Source of the DNA: Spirogloea muscicola
Lineage: Eukaryota; Streptophyta; Zygnematophyceae; Spirogloeales; Spirogloeaceae
DNA: 64,000 nucleotides
Direction: 5' to 3'
NCBI GenBank assembly: GCA_009602725.1
Contig: WELB01000062.1
Location: 30,767 to 94,766, forward strand
Below are positions 20,888 through 32,750 of the stretch, piece by piece. A program made the translations under genes and the position numbers. Under the pieces are notes generated by a model. The model ran no database searches. It worked only from the letters and a program-made list of their open reading frames with translations, and was not told the origin of the DNA. Each line of letters opens with the position of its first letter. Positions within the stretch are counted from its first letter, which is position 1.

Positions 20888-21739
20888 ACGCTGGACTTGA
20901 CCCATTGGGCAATCATCTTGCCGTACTTTATCAACAACAGATGAAGTCGGCGTACATTGTTCTCAAAGTCATCTTTACCATAAGAACGACGTCGAGTTGG
21001 TCACGGGCATTGAGCTCCGCGTGAACATCCCCGTACAAGGTGGTATGCGAGCGGGTGAAGAAGTCCCAGGTGTCGACCACCCTGGGTGTAGAGGACGACT
21101 CCATGGACTCCCACGTGGCGGTGGGATCTCTCTCGAGGTACGTGGTGGCAAGCCCTACGCGGAATGTCACAGGCGCCTCACGAAGGACGATTCAAGCGTT
21201 CATCTCTCGTACGTAGCCAGGCGGCGGGGCTGCCCTGGCCATCATCCTTGGAAGGCTGGCACGGTGGGCACGCCCCAACCGCTCACCACGGCTGATTTTC
21301 GCCTTGAGGCGTCTAACACACTGTTCACCCGCGCACATCGGGCAATTAACGTTTGTATCCCTTCGCACAGCGCCTGTGACACGGACATCACTCGCGCCCT
21401 CCACACTCAGGACCGCAGCCTCAACTTGCTGCCTCAGGCGCTCTTGGCCCGCGCCTCGGCGTATGTCTGGCCGTCGGGTCCGGCCGGTTGAAGCTCCGCC
21501 AGCTGGTACCAAGTTTTCAACCTCGACCGGTGGTACTGCTGGCGGAGGCGAGTTGGCGGACTTCATGACCATCCATGCTTTACACCACCAACACACTGAG
21601 GGGCCAAGTCAGTGGCGGGCATAAGACACACCGTTGAGACAATACTACCACAGTGTCACTGAGCAAGCTGGTGCCCCAGTCAAGCAAGCAATCCTGGCAG
21701 CGCGCAACTTATATCCCCGGAATGCAAAGCCGCACGCGT

Positions 21740-22421
21740 AGCTGAGGGATGGGCTGGACTGGAGCATGGACCAGCCTCTGGAACATGGCCAGATTTCGCC
21801 GCACAGCGGTGATCGGTAACACCTCCTTGTTATACAGACAGGCAATCCTACGACCGCAGGTGGTAACAAATCTGCCATGCTCGGCGGCACGCGTGGGCCC
21901 TCCGGCGGCATATTTGGCAGCATCCATGCTCGGCCATGCCTCGGCCTCGGCCATGCTTGGTGACATGCTCTGCTGCGGCCACGTTCGGTGTCATGGCGCC
22001 TGCTAGAGACAACTCGTGGTTCCTTATCGAGGCACGCTCCTCGTAAGCGAGTCTTGGGGCTGCCCCATGCACCGGAAGAGGGGCGGCACGGAGAAGCAGC
22101 AGCAAGGAGTCGAGAGAGGTCGGGGACTCAGTGACAATCTGAAAGAGGCGCAGCCTTGCTGCTGCCTGCTGCTGTGGACCGCTGCCCCGCGCGGCTCGTT
22201 GCCGGCTCGCATTGAAGACCTTGACGGCGTCCCGCTAGAGGCAAGTCTGCAGCGGGTGCCCAGGATGGGGAGCTACTGCCTAGAGGCAGCGCCACAGGGC
22301 AAGTCTCCCGCTGTGTGGAAGTGCTCCTTTGTGGCGGGTGGTTGTCCCTAAATCCCCAAGCACCCAATCCTAAAAAGGACCCATTCGGCTCTAATCTGCC
22401 TGTTAGGGACCGAACGCTGCA
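21740..22421 (+). repeat. LTR family F, fragment
   Basis: Shares CATGCTCGG units, CTGCTAGAGACAACTCGTGG, the GCTGCTGCC/TCCCGCTGTG module and the end GACCGAACGCTGCA with 13221-13905. The left border is approximate. Its end touches the target duplication of the next LTR. Confidence 0.6.
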
Positions 22422-22426
22422 TGATC

Positions 22427-23173
22427 TGTAACGTTCCCTCCGTATAGAGTGCTGACGGTGCTGGTAACCTTACATGGTCGTATCGTTTCTACCGTTTGGA
22501 AATCCCAAACGGTACGGGTAGCTTTGCTCCACCGTATGAGCAGCTAAGTACGGTCCGAGGCCCCCGGCTTCGTACCGCACGTGCACCCACGTGCACCGCC
22601 AGGAGGCGCCGCTTCGCGTCCCCTTTTGTACAACGCTTCGCGTCCCCTTTTGTGCGACGCTTCGCGTCGCCCTTGTGCCGCCCCATGGGCGTCGGTTCGT
22701 GTCCCCCTTTGTTCGGCCCGCCCCTCCTGGGGAGGGGCCCTGGGGACAATCCTCGTCACACCCTCAGGGGAGGGGTGGCAGGAGAAACGCTTATAAATAG
22801 TGGGCTCGGCCGGACCCCTCAGTCCGACCAACGCCGAGAGAGACACAGCCCTGCTGCTGCCTAGCCAGCCCCGCTGCTGCCTAGCCAGCCCCCCTGCTGC
22901 CTGCTGCCGCCGCCGCCGCCTCCAAAGCTCTGCTGCTGCCGCCTGCTGCCCAGCCCGTCGCCGCAGCTCGTCGCTGCGGGCCCCGCCGGCTCTGTAAGTC
23001 TATTGGTAGAATCACCGCCCTAGGGCGGTGCCTCAGGGAAAGACTTCCGCTGCGCTGTGCGCGTATGTGCGTTGGCGTTCTCCTGTATGAGGTTGTCTCC
23101 TACACACCCTATGCTTGAATTTAAACCAGGACGTTCTGACCCTAACTGTGTGATTAGGAACAGGGATGTTACA
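22427..23173 (+). repeat. Solo LTR, family A, TSD TGATC
   Basis: The best-kept family A copy: 747 bp, TGTAACGTTCCCTCC...GGGATGTTACA, with a perfect 5-bp duplication TGATC at 22422-22426 and 23174-23178. It contains a clear TATA box (TTATAAATAG, about 22792) and two or three 24-bp tandem units (CGCTTCGCGTCCCCTTTTGT). Confidence 0.9.
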
Positions 23174-23646
23174 TGATCAGTAGATGGGGCACAGGGCACA
23201 CTTTGCTCAAACGTTCTACTGAAACGATGATATCGCACCCCTTCGGCTTTGAATGATAGAGTCAATGCTTACACCGAAAGAATCCGTTCAGGATCTTCAG
23301 GGGCTGAATCATCCGGCAGGCTCGCCACAGATTGCCTTACTATGCTGGCATGTGGCACTGCTTCTCACACCTGAGCTTGAAAACTCCTCAACTAGAACGA
23401 GCGTCGCAAAAGCCGTTTTCGTCTTGCTAAGTACCGGATGAGCACTGCGAGGCGCACACTGCAGAAGCAACAGCGCAAGGCTTTGCAGTCTGGAACTACA
23501 AGGTCGTCGCCTTGCCACCAGATGCTTTCTTCCTTATGAGAGTGCGTCCATCCGATGCCCCAAGTTCCATGGGTGTAAACCCATACCCGTCACAAATACG
23601 CAGGTATCTCTGAACAAAGAGGTTGGCAGTGGGTTGCCAAGGAGCT
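23174..23646 (-). mobile_element. Ty3/gypsy integrase fragment (element 4), fossil
   Basis: Minus strand reads SSATCQHSKAICGEPAG, the end of the integrase zinc-binding region, followed by a core-like VERLSK stretch. Short, broken with several breaks, and bounded by LTRs on both sides. Confidence 0.6.
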
Positions 23647-24225
23647 TGCAACGTTCCCCGCCGTTATGCCACAGGGCCCTGTTAGCGTTACGTGGCCGCT
23701 AGCCGCCTGACGGACAATTGGCCCGTTCAGGTGGCGGGCGGGCTGCTTGACGGGTTAGCGGCCCGCCCAGGTGCGGGTAGGCCACGCCCCCGTCGTTGAA
23801 TAACCCTCGCCAGATTCCACTGAATCTGCCAATTGCGGGACCTATGACCGCCGAAAGGGCAGGCTATGGGGCGACCCGCTTGCTCACACCATCCTTGGAG
23901 GGGTGGCACGAGGGAAGCACCAATAGCCTTGGGCCGAGACCGACAGCACTTCGGACCGGTGAAGCTCAAGAGCAGCCTTGCTGCTGTCTGCCGCCGCAGC
24001 CGCCGCGCAGCTTGCTGCAGGCCTGCTGCGTGGCTGCGCCGCTTGGGCACAGCTGCTGCTGGCTTGCGCCCAAGAGGACGAGTCGCGGCCTGACGGCGGT
24101 GCCACAGGGCCTGTCTTCCGCTGCGCCTGCGCGCGAGTGATTCACTGTGTACTTAGCTCCTAGACACCTACAGCCGAACCTAAAAAGGATGACTCACCCC
24201 ATCTGCGTGTGCAGGGGCGAGGTCG
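23647..24225 (+). repeat. LTR related to family G
   Basis: Starts TGCAACGTTCCCCGCC. The middle (GGCGACCCGCTTGCTCACACC, GGGAAGCACCAATAGCCTTGGG, GGTGCCACAGGGCCTGTCTTCCGC) and the end (CCTACAGCCGAACC, TGCGTGTGCAGGGGCGAGG) match the LTRs at 44175-44716 and 44997-45511. The right end is cut, and no duplication was found. Confidence 0.6.
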
Positions 24226-25250
24226 TCGTAGAGCCCCACGAGTCGGACGCAGTCATGCGGCCTGCACTGCCTCTCTTTTGCAGTCCTGCGGCCTGCACTA
24301 AAGTCCGTAATATCCCCTTGCATGTTTAAGGAGCTAGCAGTACCACCTGTGAGCCCATTGAAAATTCATATACCGGAGGCAAAGCGTATCGGTCTGAATC
24401 GAGCTTGTTCAAAGTCCGAATTGATGCACACGCAAAGATCACCGTTCTTCCATCTGCCAGATGAGATCTGTGCACCGGTAAGGCGACTGAGAGGCTCGAC
24501 ATGCCTCTCTCGCAGCAAGTTTACCTGGCATTTCACCTCTTATATTGCGTTCAACGCGAGAGGCCTCAGCGGTACATCGGACAGTATAAGGTCAACTACT
24601 AGGCTCCATTGGAGAATTGTAAGAGCCACACGTATATGAAGATTTGGAAAAATCAGAAAAGGGAAAAAGCCGAGTACACACCCGGGGAAACATTTCAATT
24701 TCCGCCAAATAAATCTCCCGCCACATAAGTCAAAGCGCTCACGTACGAGTAAAGGTAATACCCGTCACGTATGCCATCATGATAAAAGTCGCAGCATGTA
24801 CATTGTCTTCCCGATCTGCCTGTCCACATGCATGGCGGAAAGTAATGTGGAGTTCCTGCCGCCTGTAGTGATTTGTAGCACGTTACTGCAGAGGACTGAG
24901 CGGCGAGCGCCGCATTGCCAGTATGGATTCCACTTGACAGATGCAGATGTGGCGCACAGCCAGTCACTACCGAGTATCACTTCAAATTGGCAACCCCTGC
25001 TACATCTAACAAGGCACCTCGGTCTTGTGATTGTACAATTGCTTTGAGTCACTTACAGAGGCCTAGCACATTAATCATTTGACCAGTGGCCGATGTTACT
25101 TGTAACGGACCATCCTCCTGGACCTGCAATGATGATACAATTGGTTCTCAGCCCAGAGGACATTGAGGCCCCTGAAATATGAGGGTCTTGGCCGGTGCAT
25201 CAGCAACTAGCGCCTCAAGTAGTGAGGCATATGCGTCTTAATTTAACACT
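24226..25250 (-). mobile_element. Ty3/gypsy element 5, fossil, protease and RT start
   Basis: Minus strand: a protease-domain remnant with FEVILGSDWLCATSA (about 24990-24940), then a spacer and the start of reverse transcriptase (LNKLDSDRYALPPVYE-like, about 24420-24340). Broken, with many breaks. Nothing else was recognised in this stretch. Confidence 0.6.
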
Positions 25251-26808
25251 GAGTGCTTGGGAACTAAGGACAACCACTCGCCACGAGGAAGCACTCCGAC
25301 ACAGCGGATGACTTGCCCTGTGGCGCTGTCGCCAGGCAACAGCTCCACCTCCTGGGCACGCGCTGCAGACTTGCCCCTAGGGGGACGCCGTTAGGGTCTC
25401 CACAGCAGAGCCGGCAACGAGCCGCGCAGGGCAGTGGTCTACAGCAGCAAGCAGTCGCAGGGCTGCGCCTGACAGAGTTTAACTGAGTCGCCGGCCCCCC
25501 GTCTGGTCTCACTCTACTCCTTACTCTAGTGCTTCTCCGTGCCATCCTCCCTCCAAGGTGCAGGGAGTCGCCCAAGACTCGCCCGCGAGGAGCGTTCCTG
25601 ACGAGGAAACCATGAGCTGTCTCCAGCAAGCGCCATGGCGCCGAGCATGGCCGCGGCAGAGCATGCCGCCAGGCATGGCCGAGGCCGGGTGTTACGTTCT
25701 GATCCCTATACACACAGTTAGGGGTTAGGACAACCTTATTGGTTTCGGTCGCTAGGGTTCAGGGACAAACTCCCAGCACGAGGAAGCACCACGTGTACAC
25801 GCAGCAGAATACCTTGCCCTGAGTCGCCGCCGACAAGTGGCGACTCACCTCTCGGTACGGGCCAGCAGCCGCCCACAAAGGGGTCAGCCCCAATCTACCA
25901 TCAGAAGAGCCGATGAAGATCCGCAGCAACAGGTTGCGGCGTCGGGCTGCAGCAGCAGGCAGTAGCAGGGCTGCATCGGCGGGCTGCGGCAGCAGGGCTG
26001 CGCGCCTCTCTGGCGTGGGCTTCACTGACTCGGACCGGGTGCCCTCAGTTTGGTATCAGCCCTACTTGTAGTGCATCATGTGCCACCCTCCCAAGGGGTC
26101 TCTGGGAGGCTCGTTTCAGGGCCCACCTTCAAGAGGCGGGCCCGACAAGGGGATACTGGTGCGAGGGCAGGCCACGCAGCTCCCTTCTGGAAGCGGCGGC
26201 CGTCCTGCGGCGCGGCGCCGACCAGCCGCGCCGCCATGTGGCGCGGCCTAGCGGTGCCGGCCTGTAGCGCCGCCTTGCGGCGCCGCTCTGTGCGTCACAG
26301 GCGCGTCGCAGCGGTTTAGGCGCGCCACACGTGTCTTGGCGGCCGGTTCGAGAACCCGCCGAGGATCTCCTCGCTGGGAGTCCAAGATGCGCCGCCTCAT
26401 CTAGAGGCGGCGCGCCTGCACGTGACATCGTCAGCAGGCGTGTCACACTGCGCGTCACCTTGCGCGTCGCTCGCGGGTCGCACGCGCGTCGCACGCGTTC
26501 TGTCACGTGCGCGTCAGCGGCTACACGCCAGTGCTTAACTCGTACTTAAATGTCCCTTAACGGCGGGGACGTTACACCGGCCATGGCCGAGCATGGCCGC
26601 AGCCGAACATGCCACCGGGGGCGTCCGGGCCCTCGCATGCCACCGAGCATGTCTAGGCCGAGCATGACGGGAGCATGCGAGGCAACCAGGTCGAGCCTGG
26701 ACGGAACGACAACAGAACGAGTGCCAGGGCGGTTTGAATCGTCCAGCAAGCCGACATGACAATGTGTAAGCCTTAACAACCGGACCTTCACAAACCGGGA
26801 AACGTTAC
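25251..26808 (-). repeat. LTR family F interrupted by an LTR of family C
   Basis: Two halves, 25251-25689 and 26577-26808, make one family F LTR on the minus strand. It starts TGTAACGTTTCCCGG at 26808, is split inside its CATGGCCGAGG units by the LTR at 25690-26576, and has an eroded end at the left. Confidence 0.65.
25690..26576 (-). repeat. Solo LTR, family C
   Basis: 887 bp, starting TGTAACGTCCCCGCCG at 26576 and ending AGAACGTAACA at 25690, flanked by CCGGG and CCGGC, a near-perfect duplication. The interior is dense in GCGCGTCGC units, with the GCAGCAGGGCTGC tract toward its end. Confidence 0.75.
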
Positions 26809-26839
26809 ACTAGGCACCTAATCCGGGCCACCATTTTGA

Positions 26840-27230
26840 CTGTCAGCGGCGCAGGAAAGTATTGAGAGCGGCCTGGAGACTGGACAATCCACCAGGCTGA
26901 CAGGTTTTCTTCCTCAGGCTGCGACGGCCCAACCTGAAGTCGTGACGCTAGACAGCTAGTATTAGCGCTCGAACACACATGGCAGGCGGCAGCTGTGTAC
27001 CTCTAATAAACTGCACACCATCGGTAGTCATTCGATATTGGCGTGGACAGTAGACTGCTCACGCTAGCCCGTTGGTAGTAGACCGTCAGTTGTTGTTAGG
27101 GGCCATTGACTGGAAACCGTCAGTATGGCGGTGGTGGCCGACCGTTGGGGTCGAATGTCGATGGTAGACCGTTTGACCGTCGACAGGTCGTGGGCCGGTC
27201 GTCGACCTTACTGTGTGTATTAAGGATCAG
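26840..27230 (+). repeat. Old relative of LTR family H
   Basis: TTGACTGTCAGCGGCGCAGGAAAG, GGAGACTGGACAATCCACCAGGCTGACAGG, CAACCTGAAGTCGTGACGC and GACCGTCGACAGGTCGTGG follow the order of the young LTRs at 5471 and 7618, but with many differences, so the family has been active over a long time. The next stretch (27231-27446) is leftover LTR sequence (CAAGTCTTCCACTGCGCTG) with no assignable family. Confidence 0.55.
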
Positions 27231-27446
27231 GACGTCATACAGCACGGACCAATCCTTCATCTCGTCCAGCCAGGTGTGGAGGCTCCCAAGCTCCATCCGG
27301 CCAGAATACCTCTGGGTCCGGACGGGCTACCCAACCCATAAAGGGTGTTCGCCTGGCTCTGGCCAACTGAGGTCGCCGATTGTCGGGGGCGCCACTGGGC
27401 AAGTCTTCCACTGCGCTGATGCGCAGGTGCTTCCTGTAGAAGGTTG

Positions 27447-28409
27447 GAATAACATCCAGTTTCTTATCACATATTTAGGGTCAAAATGTCCTGTTTGGGT
27501 TCGGTCAAAGGGTGTTTTGGAGACAACTCTCACAAGAGAAGGCCAACGCAGATACGAGCAGAGAGCGCAGCGGAAGTCTTACCCGGAGGCATCGCTCTAG
27601 GGCGGTGACTCCACCAACAGACTTACAGAGAGCCGGCGGGGTCCGCAGCAAGGAGCTGCGGCGACAGGCTGGGCAGCAGGCGGCAGCAGCAGAGCTGTGG
27701 CGGCGGCGGCGGCAGCAGGCAGCAGCGGGGCTGGCTAGGCAGCAGCAGAGCTGCGTCTCTTCGGCGTTGGTCGGACTGAGGAGTCTGGCCAAGGCCTAAT
27801 ACTTGTAGCGGTTCTCCTGCCACTCTCCCCAGAGGGTGTGACGAGGGTCGCCCCCAGGGCCCTCCCCCGGAGGGGCGGGCCTGACAAGGGGGATACGATG
27901 AATGCAAGAGGCTGGCGCACAGGGCCAGAGGCCTGTAGCACGAGTCCAAGGAACTAGCGCCAAGAGGCCAGCGCAAGTCCAAAAGAATGGCGCGCAGAAT
28001 AGAGACTAGCGCCAAGGAGGTGGCGCGCCAGGCCAAGAGCCTGGCTTACTGGGCCAAAGGACTGAGGCCATGAGGACTCAGGACCAAGGCCATGCAGCCA
28101 TGAGGCCAAGAGAGCTAGCCAACCAGGTCAGCCCGCAGGTCGCTGGCCTGAGGGAGAGCTACCCCACCCGGCCAGCCCGCAGGGCGCTGGCCTGAGGGAG
28201 AGCTGCCCCACCTGGGCAGCCCGCAGGGCGTGGGCTCGGGGCCCGAAGCGTACGCACGTGGTACGGAGCCCAGGACCTCGAACCGTACTTAGCTACATGG
28301 AGTGCAGCAAGATTACCCGCACCGTTTGGGACTCCAAACGGTAGATACGATACGTTCATCTAAGGTTACCGACCCCGTTGGCACGCCCAAACGGGGGGGG
28401 AACGTTACA
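27447..28409 (-). repeat. 3' LTR of gypsy element 6, family B
   Basis: Starts TGTAACGTTCCCCCCCC at 28409 and ends in a degenerate TAACATCC at about 27447. It differs from family A by a block of CTGGCCTGAGGGAGAGCT-type tandem units of about 50 bp (28135-28230) and ATGAGGCC repeats. The same block occurs in the plus-strand copies at 36456 and 48910. Confidence 0.7.
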
Positions 28410-29042
28410 CACATCCACATTTAGATGTTCACGTTCCCGGGAACAAGAAGGAAGCAATACAGGACTTCAACCCAGGGGGATCAGGCCCGGCGGGAAGGGA
28501 CTGGACGACGGTGAGAAGAGGCGTTGCCGCCTGTCAGATACTTCGGGAGGCGGGATCGACAATAGGCAAGATTGTCCGCAGGTTTCTACGAATTGTGCTT
28601 AGGGCCCATAGTCGAGCCACTGGGTAAGGTACTCACAGGGACTTACGACGCCCACGGAGCTTGTTACGAGGTGAGACTCTCCTCCACTTGACACTCTTTC
28701 CCGCCATCAATTACGAGAGGAGGTGGCAGAGGTCAGACACAGCCATCCGTATGGTATGGCTCGAGTTGAGACACACGAATAATTCTGTGGGATTTGCTTT
28801 GTACCAGTGTATGAAGCTCAAATGCGACCGTACGACCCGGCGCATTGCACGAACGGGTCCTACCCTCTTGGGTAGCATTTTGTGCGTACTGACAGCCCGT
28901 AAGGGTCAGTGCTTAGTGCTCAACAGCACCTGGGCACCCACGTCGAAGGACACAGCCCTGCAACGGAGATCAGCATACTGCTTTTCCTGGGTCTGAGCAA
29001 TAGTTAAAAATTGCTTAGCCCTCCGCTGAGATTCCAAGAGCA

Positions 29043-31852
29043 CCTCTTGCAACGCGTCCACTTGTTCGAGAGCGGGCACTGGGAGGAGCTTCTGGCGCAG
29101 CACGACGCCGACGTAGCAGCCTCTGCGGCCAACCGTGGTGGCCGAGGGGCCGCGCACGACAAGGCCGCCAGCGTTCGCCGTGCATTTCGCTTCGGCCACG
29201 CTGGTGAGCTTTCGGCTGTGCAGGCCCTCGATGATGCGATGCTGGCGCCGACCATGCGGCGACTTTAACGGCCCTGGACTCTCTGCACCCCCCGGCGAGC
29301 TCCCCCCTGCCACCGTGGTTGGCCGCCTTCGCACCGCCAGAGGAGGTGGTCTTGGAGGCCGACGCCCTCAAGAAGGCTGTCCAGATCAGCCGTCGCGCAG
29401 CCGCCGGCGGCCCCTCCCGCATGCTCACTGAGCACCTGCGGGAGATCTTCCTCGAGGGCGAGGCTGCGGACTTCAACGCGCTGCTGCAGATCTGCCAGTA
29501 CCTGGCCAGGACAATGTGCCGGCCAGGACCGTGGCGTCCTGTGCACCAGCACGCTGCTCGCCCTCGACAAGCCGAGCGGGGAAGTCAGGCCCATTACCGT
29601 TGGGAAGGTCCTGTACCGCCTGGTGAGCCGCGTACTCTAGCAGCAGCATGCGTGGCCGGCGCAGGTGAACATGGCGCCACACCAGTACGGCGCGAGACTG
29701 CGGAGTGGTGACGAGGCCGTCGTCCAAGGGGTTCGTGCGACCACGGACCAGCACCCGGGGTGGCTGATGCTGGCCTTTGACGTGAAGAATGCCTTTCACA
29801 CTGTGGAGCGCGCCTGTATTGCGAGGAGCTCCGGGCATCCTTCCCCTCCCTGGTACCCTTTTTCCGCTTGGGGTACGGTCAGCCCAGCGACCTCCTCTGG
29901 CGGACAGAGGGTGATCAAGTAGAAGTTTTGCAGTCCCAAGCCGGCACGCGGCAAGGAGAACCCCTTGCCGGCTTCTACTTTGCGCTCGCTCACCACCGGG
30001 CTCTGCAGGCTGCCGCGGCGGCACACCAGGGGTCCTACTCCCCACCTTCGCGGATGATACCACCATGGTCGGCCCTCCAGAAGACGTGGCGGCGGCCTTC
30101 GTCACCTTCCAGCAGCAACTGGCCACCCTCGGCCTGTCCACCCGGGCGTCGAAGTGCGCGGCTTGGTCTCCCTGCGGCCTCCCACCCACCCTGGCGCTGC
30201 CCCCCGGCTGCCTGACTCCAGCAGCCGGCTTCAACCTGCCGGGGGCCCCCATTGGCGCGCCCTCCTTCGGGGAGGGGCAGCTGCGAGCCCGCCTTGCAGA
30301 GCGTCTTCAGCCTGCGGCCCGGCTTCCCGAGCTGCACGACATGCAGTTTTCGTTGGCCATGCTGACCAAGGCCATGGGGCAGCGACCCCAGTACTTGACG
30401 CGGGCCACTCCGCCGTCCCCAGGGGCTTTGGCGGCGGACGCGGATTTTGACGCAGGCATGGTGGCGAGCTTGGCGGCCCTGGTCCGCCACCAGGGCTTCC
30501 TCCAGTCGCCAGCCGCTATCCACCAGGCGGCGCTACCCCTCAGCCACGGTGGTCTCCGCCAGCGCCCGCTCGCCCGCTCTTGCCGGGCTGCATACCTCAG
30601 CAGCTGGGCGCAGACTGCCGCCTCCGTGGCCCAGCGCTTCACTGGAGCAGGCGGTGGTGGAGGTCGACATGGGCGCGCTGCTGTTCCAGGTGTCGCTTCG
30701 CTCCGCCCACCAGGAGCTGCTCGCGGCCCACCCGGACCTGGCAGGCCAGGCGGTCTCCTTTGCGCACCTCGCGCACACCGCTGACCTGCGCGTCCAAGCG
30801 CGCTTCGCGGCTGTGGTCGACAAGGCCGCCTACACTACCGCCGTGCTGCAGATCCCCGAGGCCGACTTGCGCGGGCGCCCGAGACTACAATCGGCATCCT
30901 CCCCGGGGGCAGCGGCGTGGCTTCAGGCCCTCCCCATCAATGACGCCCTCACTCTCCCCGGTTAGGTATTTCGCACTGCCGTTTACCGGCTCCTGGGGCT
31001 GCCGCCTCCATGTCTCCAGGGCGTGCGTCAGTGTGTAGGCGGTGAGCGAGGGGCCGAGTCTGGGGAGCTGGCCACTCATGTTCTGCGCGGCGCCCACGGC
31101 GGCGAGCGAACAGCGGCCCACGACCGCCTCCGCGATGCGATGCATGGCATCCTGGTGGAGGCTGGCTTCTCCGTGGAAGCGGAGCACTCCGGCGTCATGC
31201 CGCTCCAGAAAAAGGCCGACGGTCTCCGCGCCCGTCGCGTTGGTGGACACCCCAAAGGCCGGCGGGCCACGTCTTCTCCTGGACGTGGTGACCACCGACG
31301 CATATGACTGCTCAGACCCAGCCCAATGTGCCACCAAGGTTGGGTATGCGGTCGCCTGCGCCGCTCGGGCAAAAGAGCTCAAGTACGCCGACCATCCGCG
31401 GGAAGACGAGTTCTTCCCGTTGGCAATTGACACCCATGGGGCGCTGGGCGCTCGGTGGCTCGAGCTTCTCACCCAGCTCGCCCGCCACACCATCGCCCGT
31501 CGCTTCCATGGGGAGCGGGTCGACTTTCCTGCAGCCGGGTCGCTGGCGCAAGTGTATCGTATATGCGCCCGGCCGTCACGCTGCAGAGGTCTATGGCCGG
31601 GCGCTGCACCTTCGTGCCGGCAGAGCCCTCGCCGCTGCCTCTGGCTCTGGCCAGGGGACCCACTTCCAGGAGCCTAGCATCTCTGATCTGCGGCTGCTTA
31701 GCAGGGGTTACTGAGTGACTCGTAGCTTCTTTGTTTCTCTGTGTGCTTGTTTTTCTTAGTGCTTCCCCTGGCCCCTTCTCGTACTCTGTTCATTCTTTTT
31801 TGGGCTAGCTCTTCCAGCCCCTATCCTCAACGGCGAGCACTTTCCTTCTGCT
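29043..31852 (+). mobile_element. RLE-type LINE family 1, the longest copy: RT plus zinc finger plus endonuclease
   Basis: The longest LINE copy. Order: a pre-RT region (LFESGHWEELLAQHDADVA, about 29064), SRRAAAGGPSRMLTEHLREI (about 29384), RT motif A (WLMLAFDVKNAFHTVE, about 29760-29810), RT motif C (FADDTT, 30047-30064), thumb (LPELHDMQFSLAMLTKAMG, about 30327), a C-x-x-C-G/H-x-L-R-C zinc-finger region (about 31020-31090, diverged), then an endonuclease domain with RADG-, LDVVTTD- and AKELKYAD-type blocks (31200-31400), and the ending SISDLRLLSRGY (31677-31712). The PD-(D/E)XK-like domain after the RT marks R2/NeSL-type LINEs; the exact clade is not assigned. Reading frame changes and at least one stop (TAG near 29637) show a dead copy. 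The 3'UTR runs to about 31852. It lies in the integrase of gypsy element 6. Confidence 0.8.
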
Positions 31853-32750
31853 CAGGCTCAGGCTTTGCACTGGAAAGCTGGTCGAGTAATTTCGCACTGC
31901 CGTCATGTCTCCAGGGCGTGCGTCAGTGTGTAGGCGGCGAGCTAGGGGCCGAGTCTGGGGAGCTGGCCGCTCATGTTCTGCGCTGCGCCCACGACGGCGA
32001 GCGGACAGCGGCCCACGACCGCCTCCGTGATGCGATGCATGGCATCCTGGTGGTGGTGGTGGCTGGCTTCTCGGTGGCAACGGAGCACTCCGGCGTCATG
32101 CCGCTCCAGCCAAGGGCAGACGGTCTCCACGCCCGTCGCGTAGACCACCTGGTGGCCACCCCACAGGCCGGCGGGCCACGTCTTGTCCTGGACGTGGTGA
32201 CCACCGACACATACGACCGCTCACACCCAGCCCAATGTGCCACCAAGGCTGGGTATGCGGTCGCCTGCGCCGCTCGGGCAGAAGAGCTCAAGTACGCCGA
32301 CCATCCGCGGGAAGACGAGTTCTTCCCGTTGGCAATTGACACCCATGGGGCGCTGGGCGCTCGGTGGCTCGAGCTGCTCACCCAGCTCGCCCGCCACGCC
32401 ATCGCCCGTCGCTTCAAGGGGAGCCGGTAGACTCTCCTGCAGCCGGGGTCGCTGGCGCAAGTGTACAGTATGCGCCTGGCCGTCTCGCTGCAGAGGTCTA
32501 TGGCCGGGGCGCTGCACCTTCGTGCCGGCAGAGCCCTCGCCGCTGCCTCTGACTCTGGCCAGGGGACCCACTTCCAGGAGCCTAGCATCTCTGATCTGCG
32601 GCTGCTTAGCAGGGGTTACTGAGTGAATCGTAGCTGCTTTGTTTCTTATTGTGCTTGATTTCATTAGCGCTTCCCCTGGCCCCATTCTCGTACGTTATCC
32701 ACCCTTTCTTGGGCTGGCTTTTCCAGCCCCTATCCCAATGGGCGAGCACT
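31853..32750 (+). mobile_element. Second LINE family 1 copy in tandem
   Basis: Begins in the linker before the zinc finger (VRQCVGGELGAESGELAAH), continues through AHVLRCAHDGERTAAHDRLRD, the LDVVTTDTYDRSHPAQCATK block and AEELKYADHPREDEFFPL, has a frame change near 32415, then SISDLRLLSRGY and the 3'UTR to about 32750. Sequence around TTCCAAGAG...CAC occurs left of the first copy (about 29030-29042) and right of this one (about 32759-32775), so one target duplication may bracket both. The two copies are close in sequence. Confidence 0.75.

Larger units (their letters stand above)
18350..21600 (-). mobile_element. Ty3/gypsy element 3, fossil, RT start to gag N-terminus
   Basis: Minus strand, right to left: gag N-terminal region (about 21596-21192), gag core (TTYLERDPTATWESMESS, about 21140-20930), a stretch matching the CCHC-to-protease region of element 1 (about 20440-20304 and 19620-19400), protease-RT linker with the second protease motif (DDWLCATAALLDF, about 19300), and the start of RT (about 18940-18900 and 18460-18350). 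Three LINE pieces and one LTR interrupt it. Broken, with many breaks, and no LTR of its own was recognised. Confidence 0.65.

Noticed and set aside
22620-22690. Regularly spaced short repeats, CRISPR-like at first sight
   Set aside because: Units are contiguous 24-bp tandems without unique spacers, lie inside an LTR and recur in each family A copy. The genome is eukaryotic.
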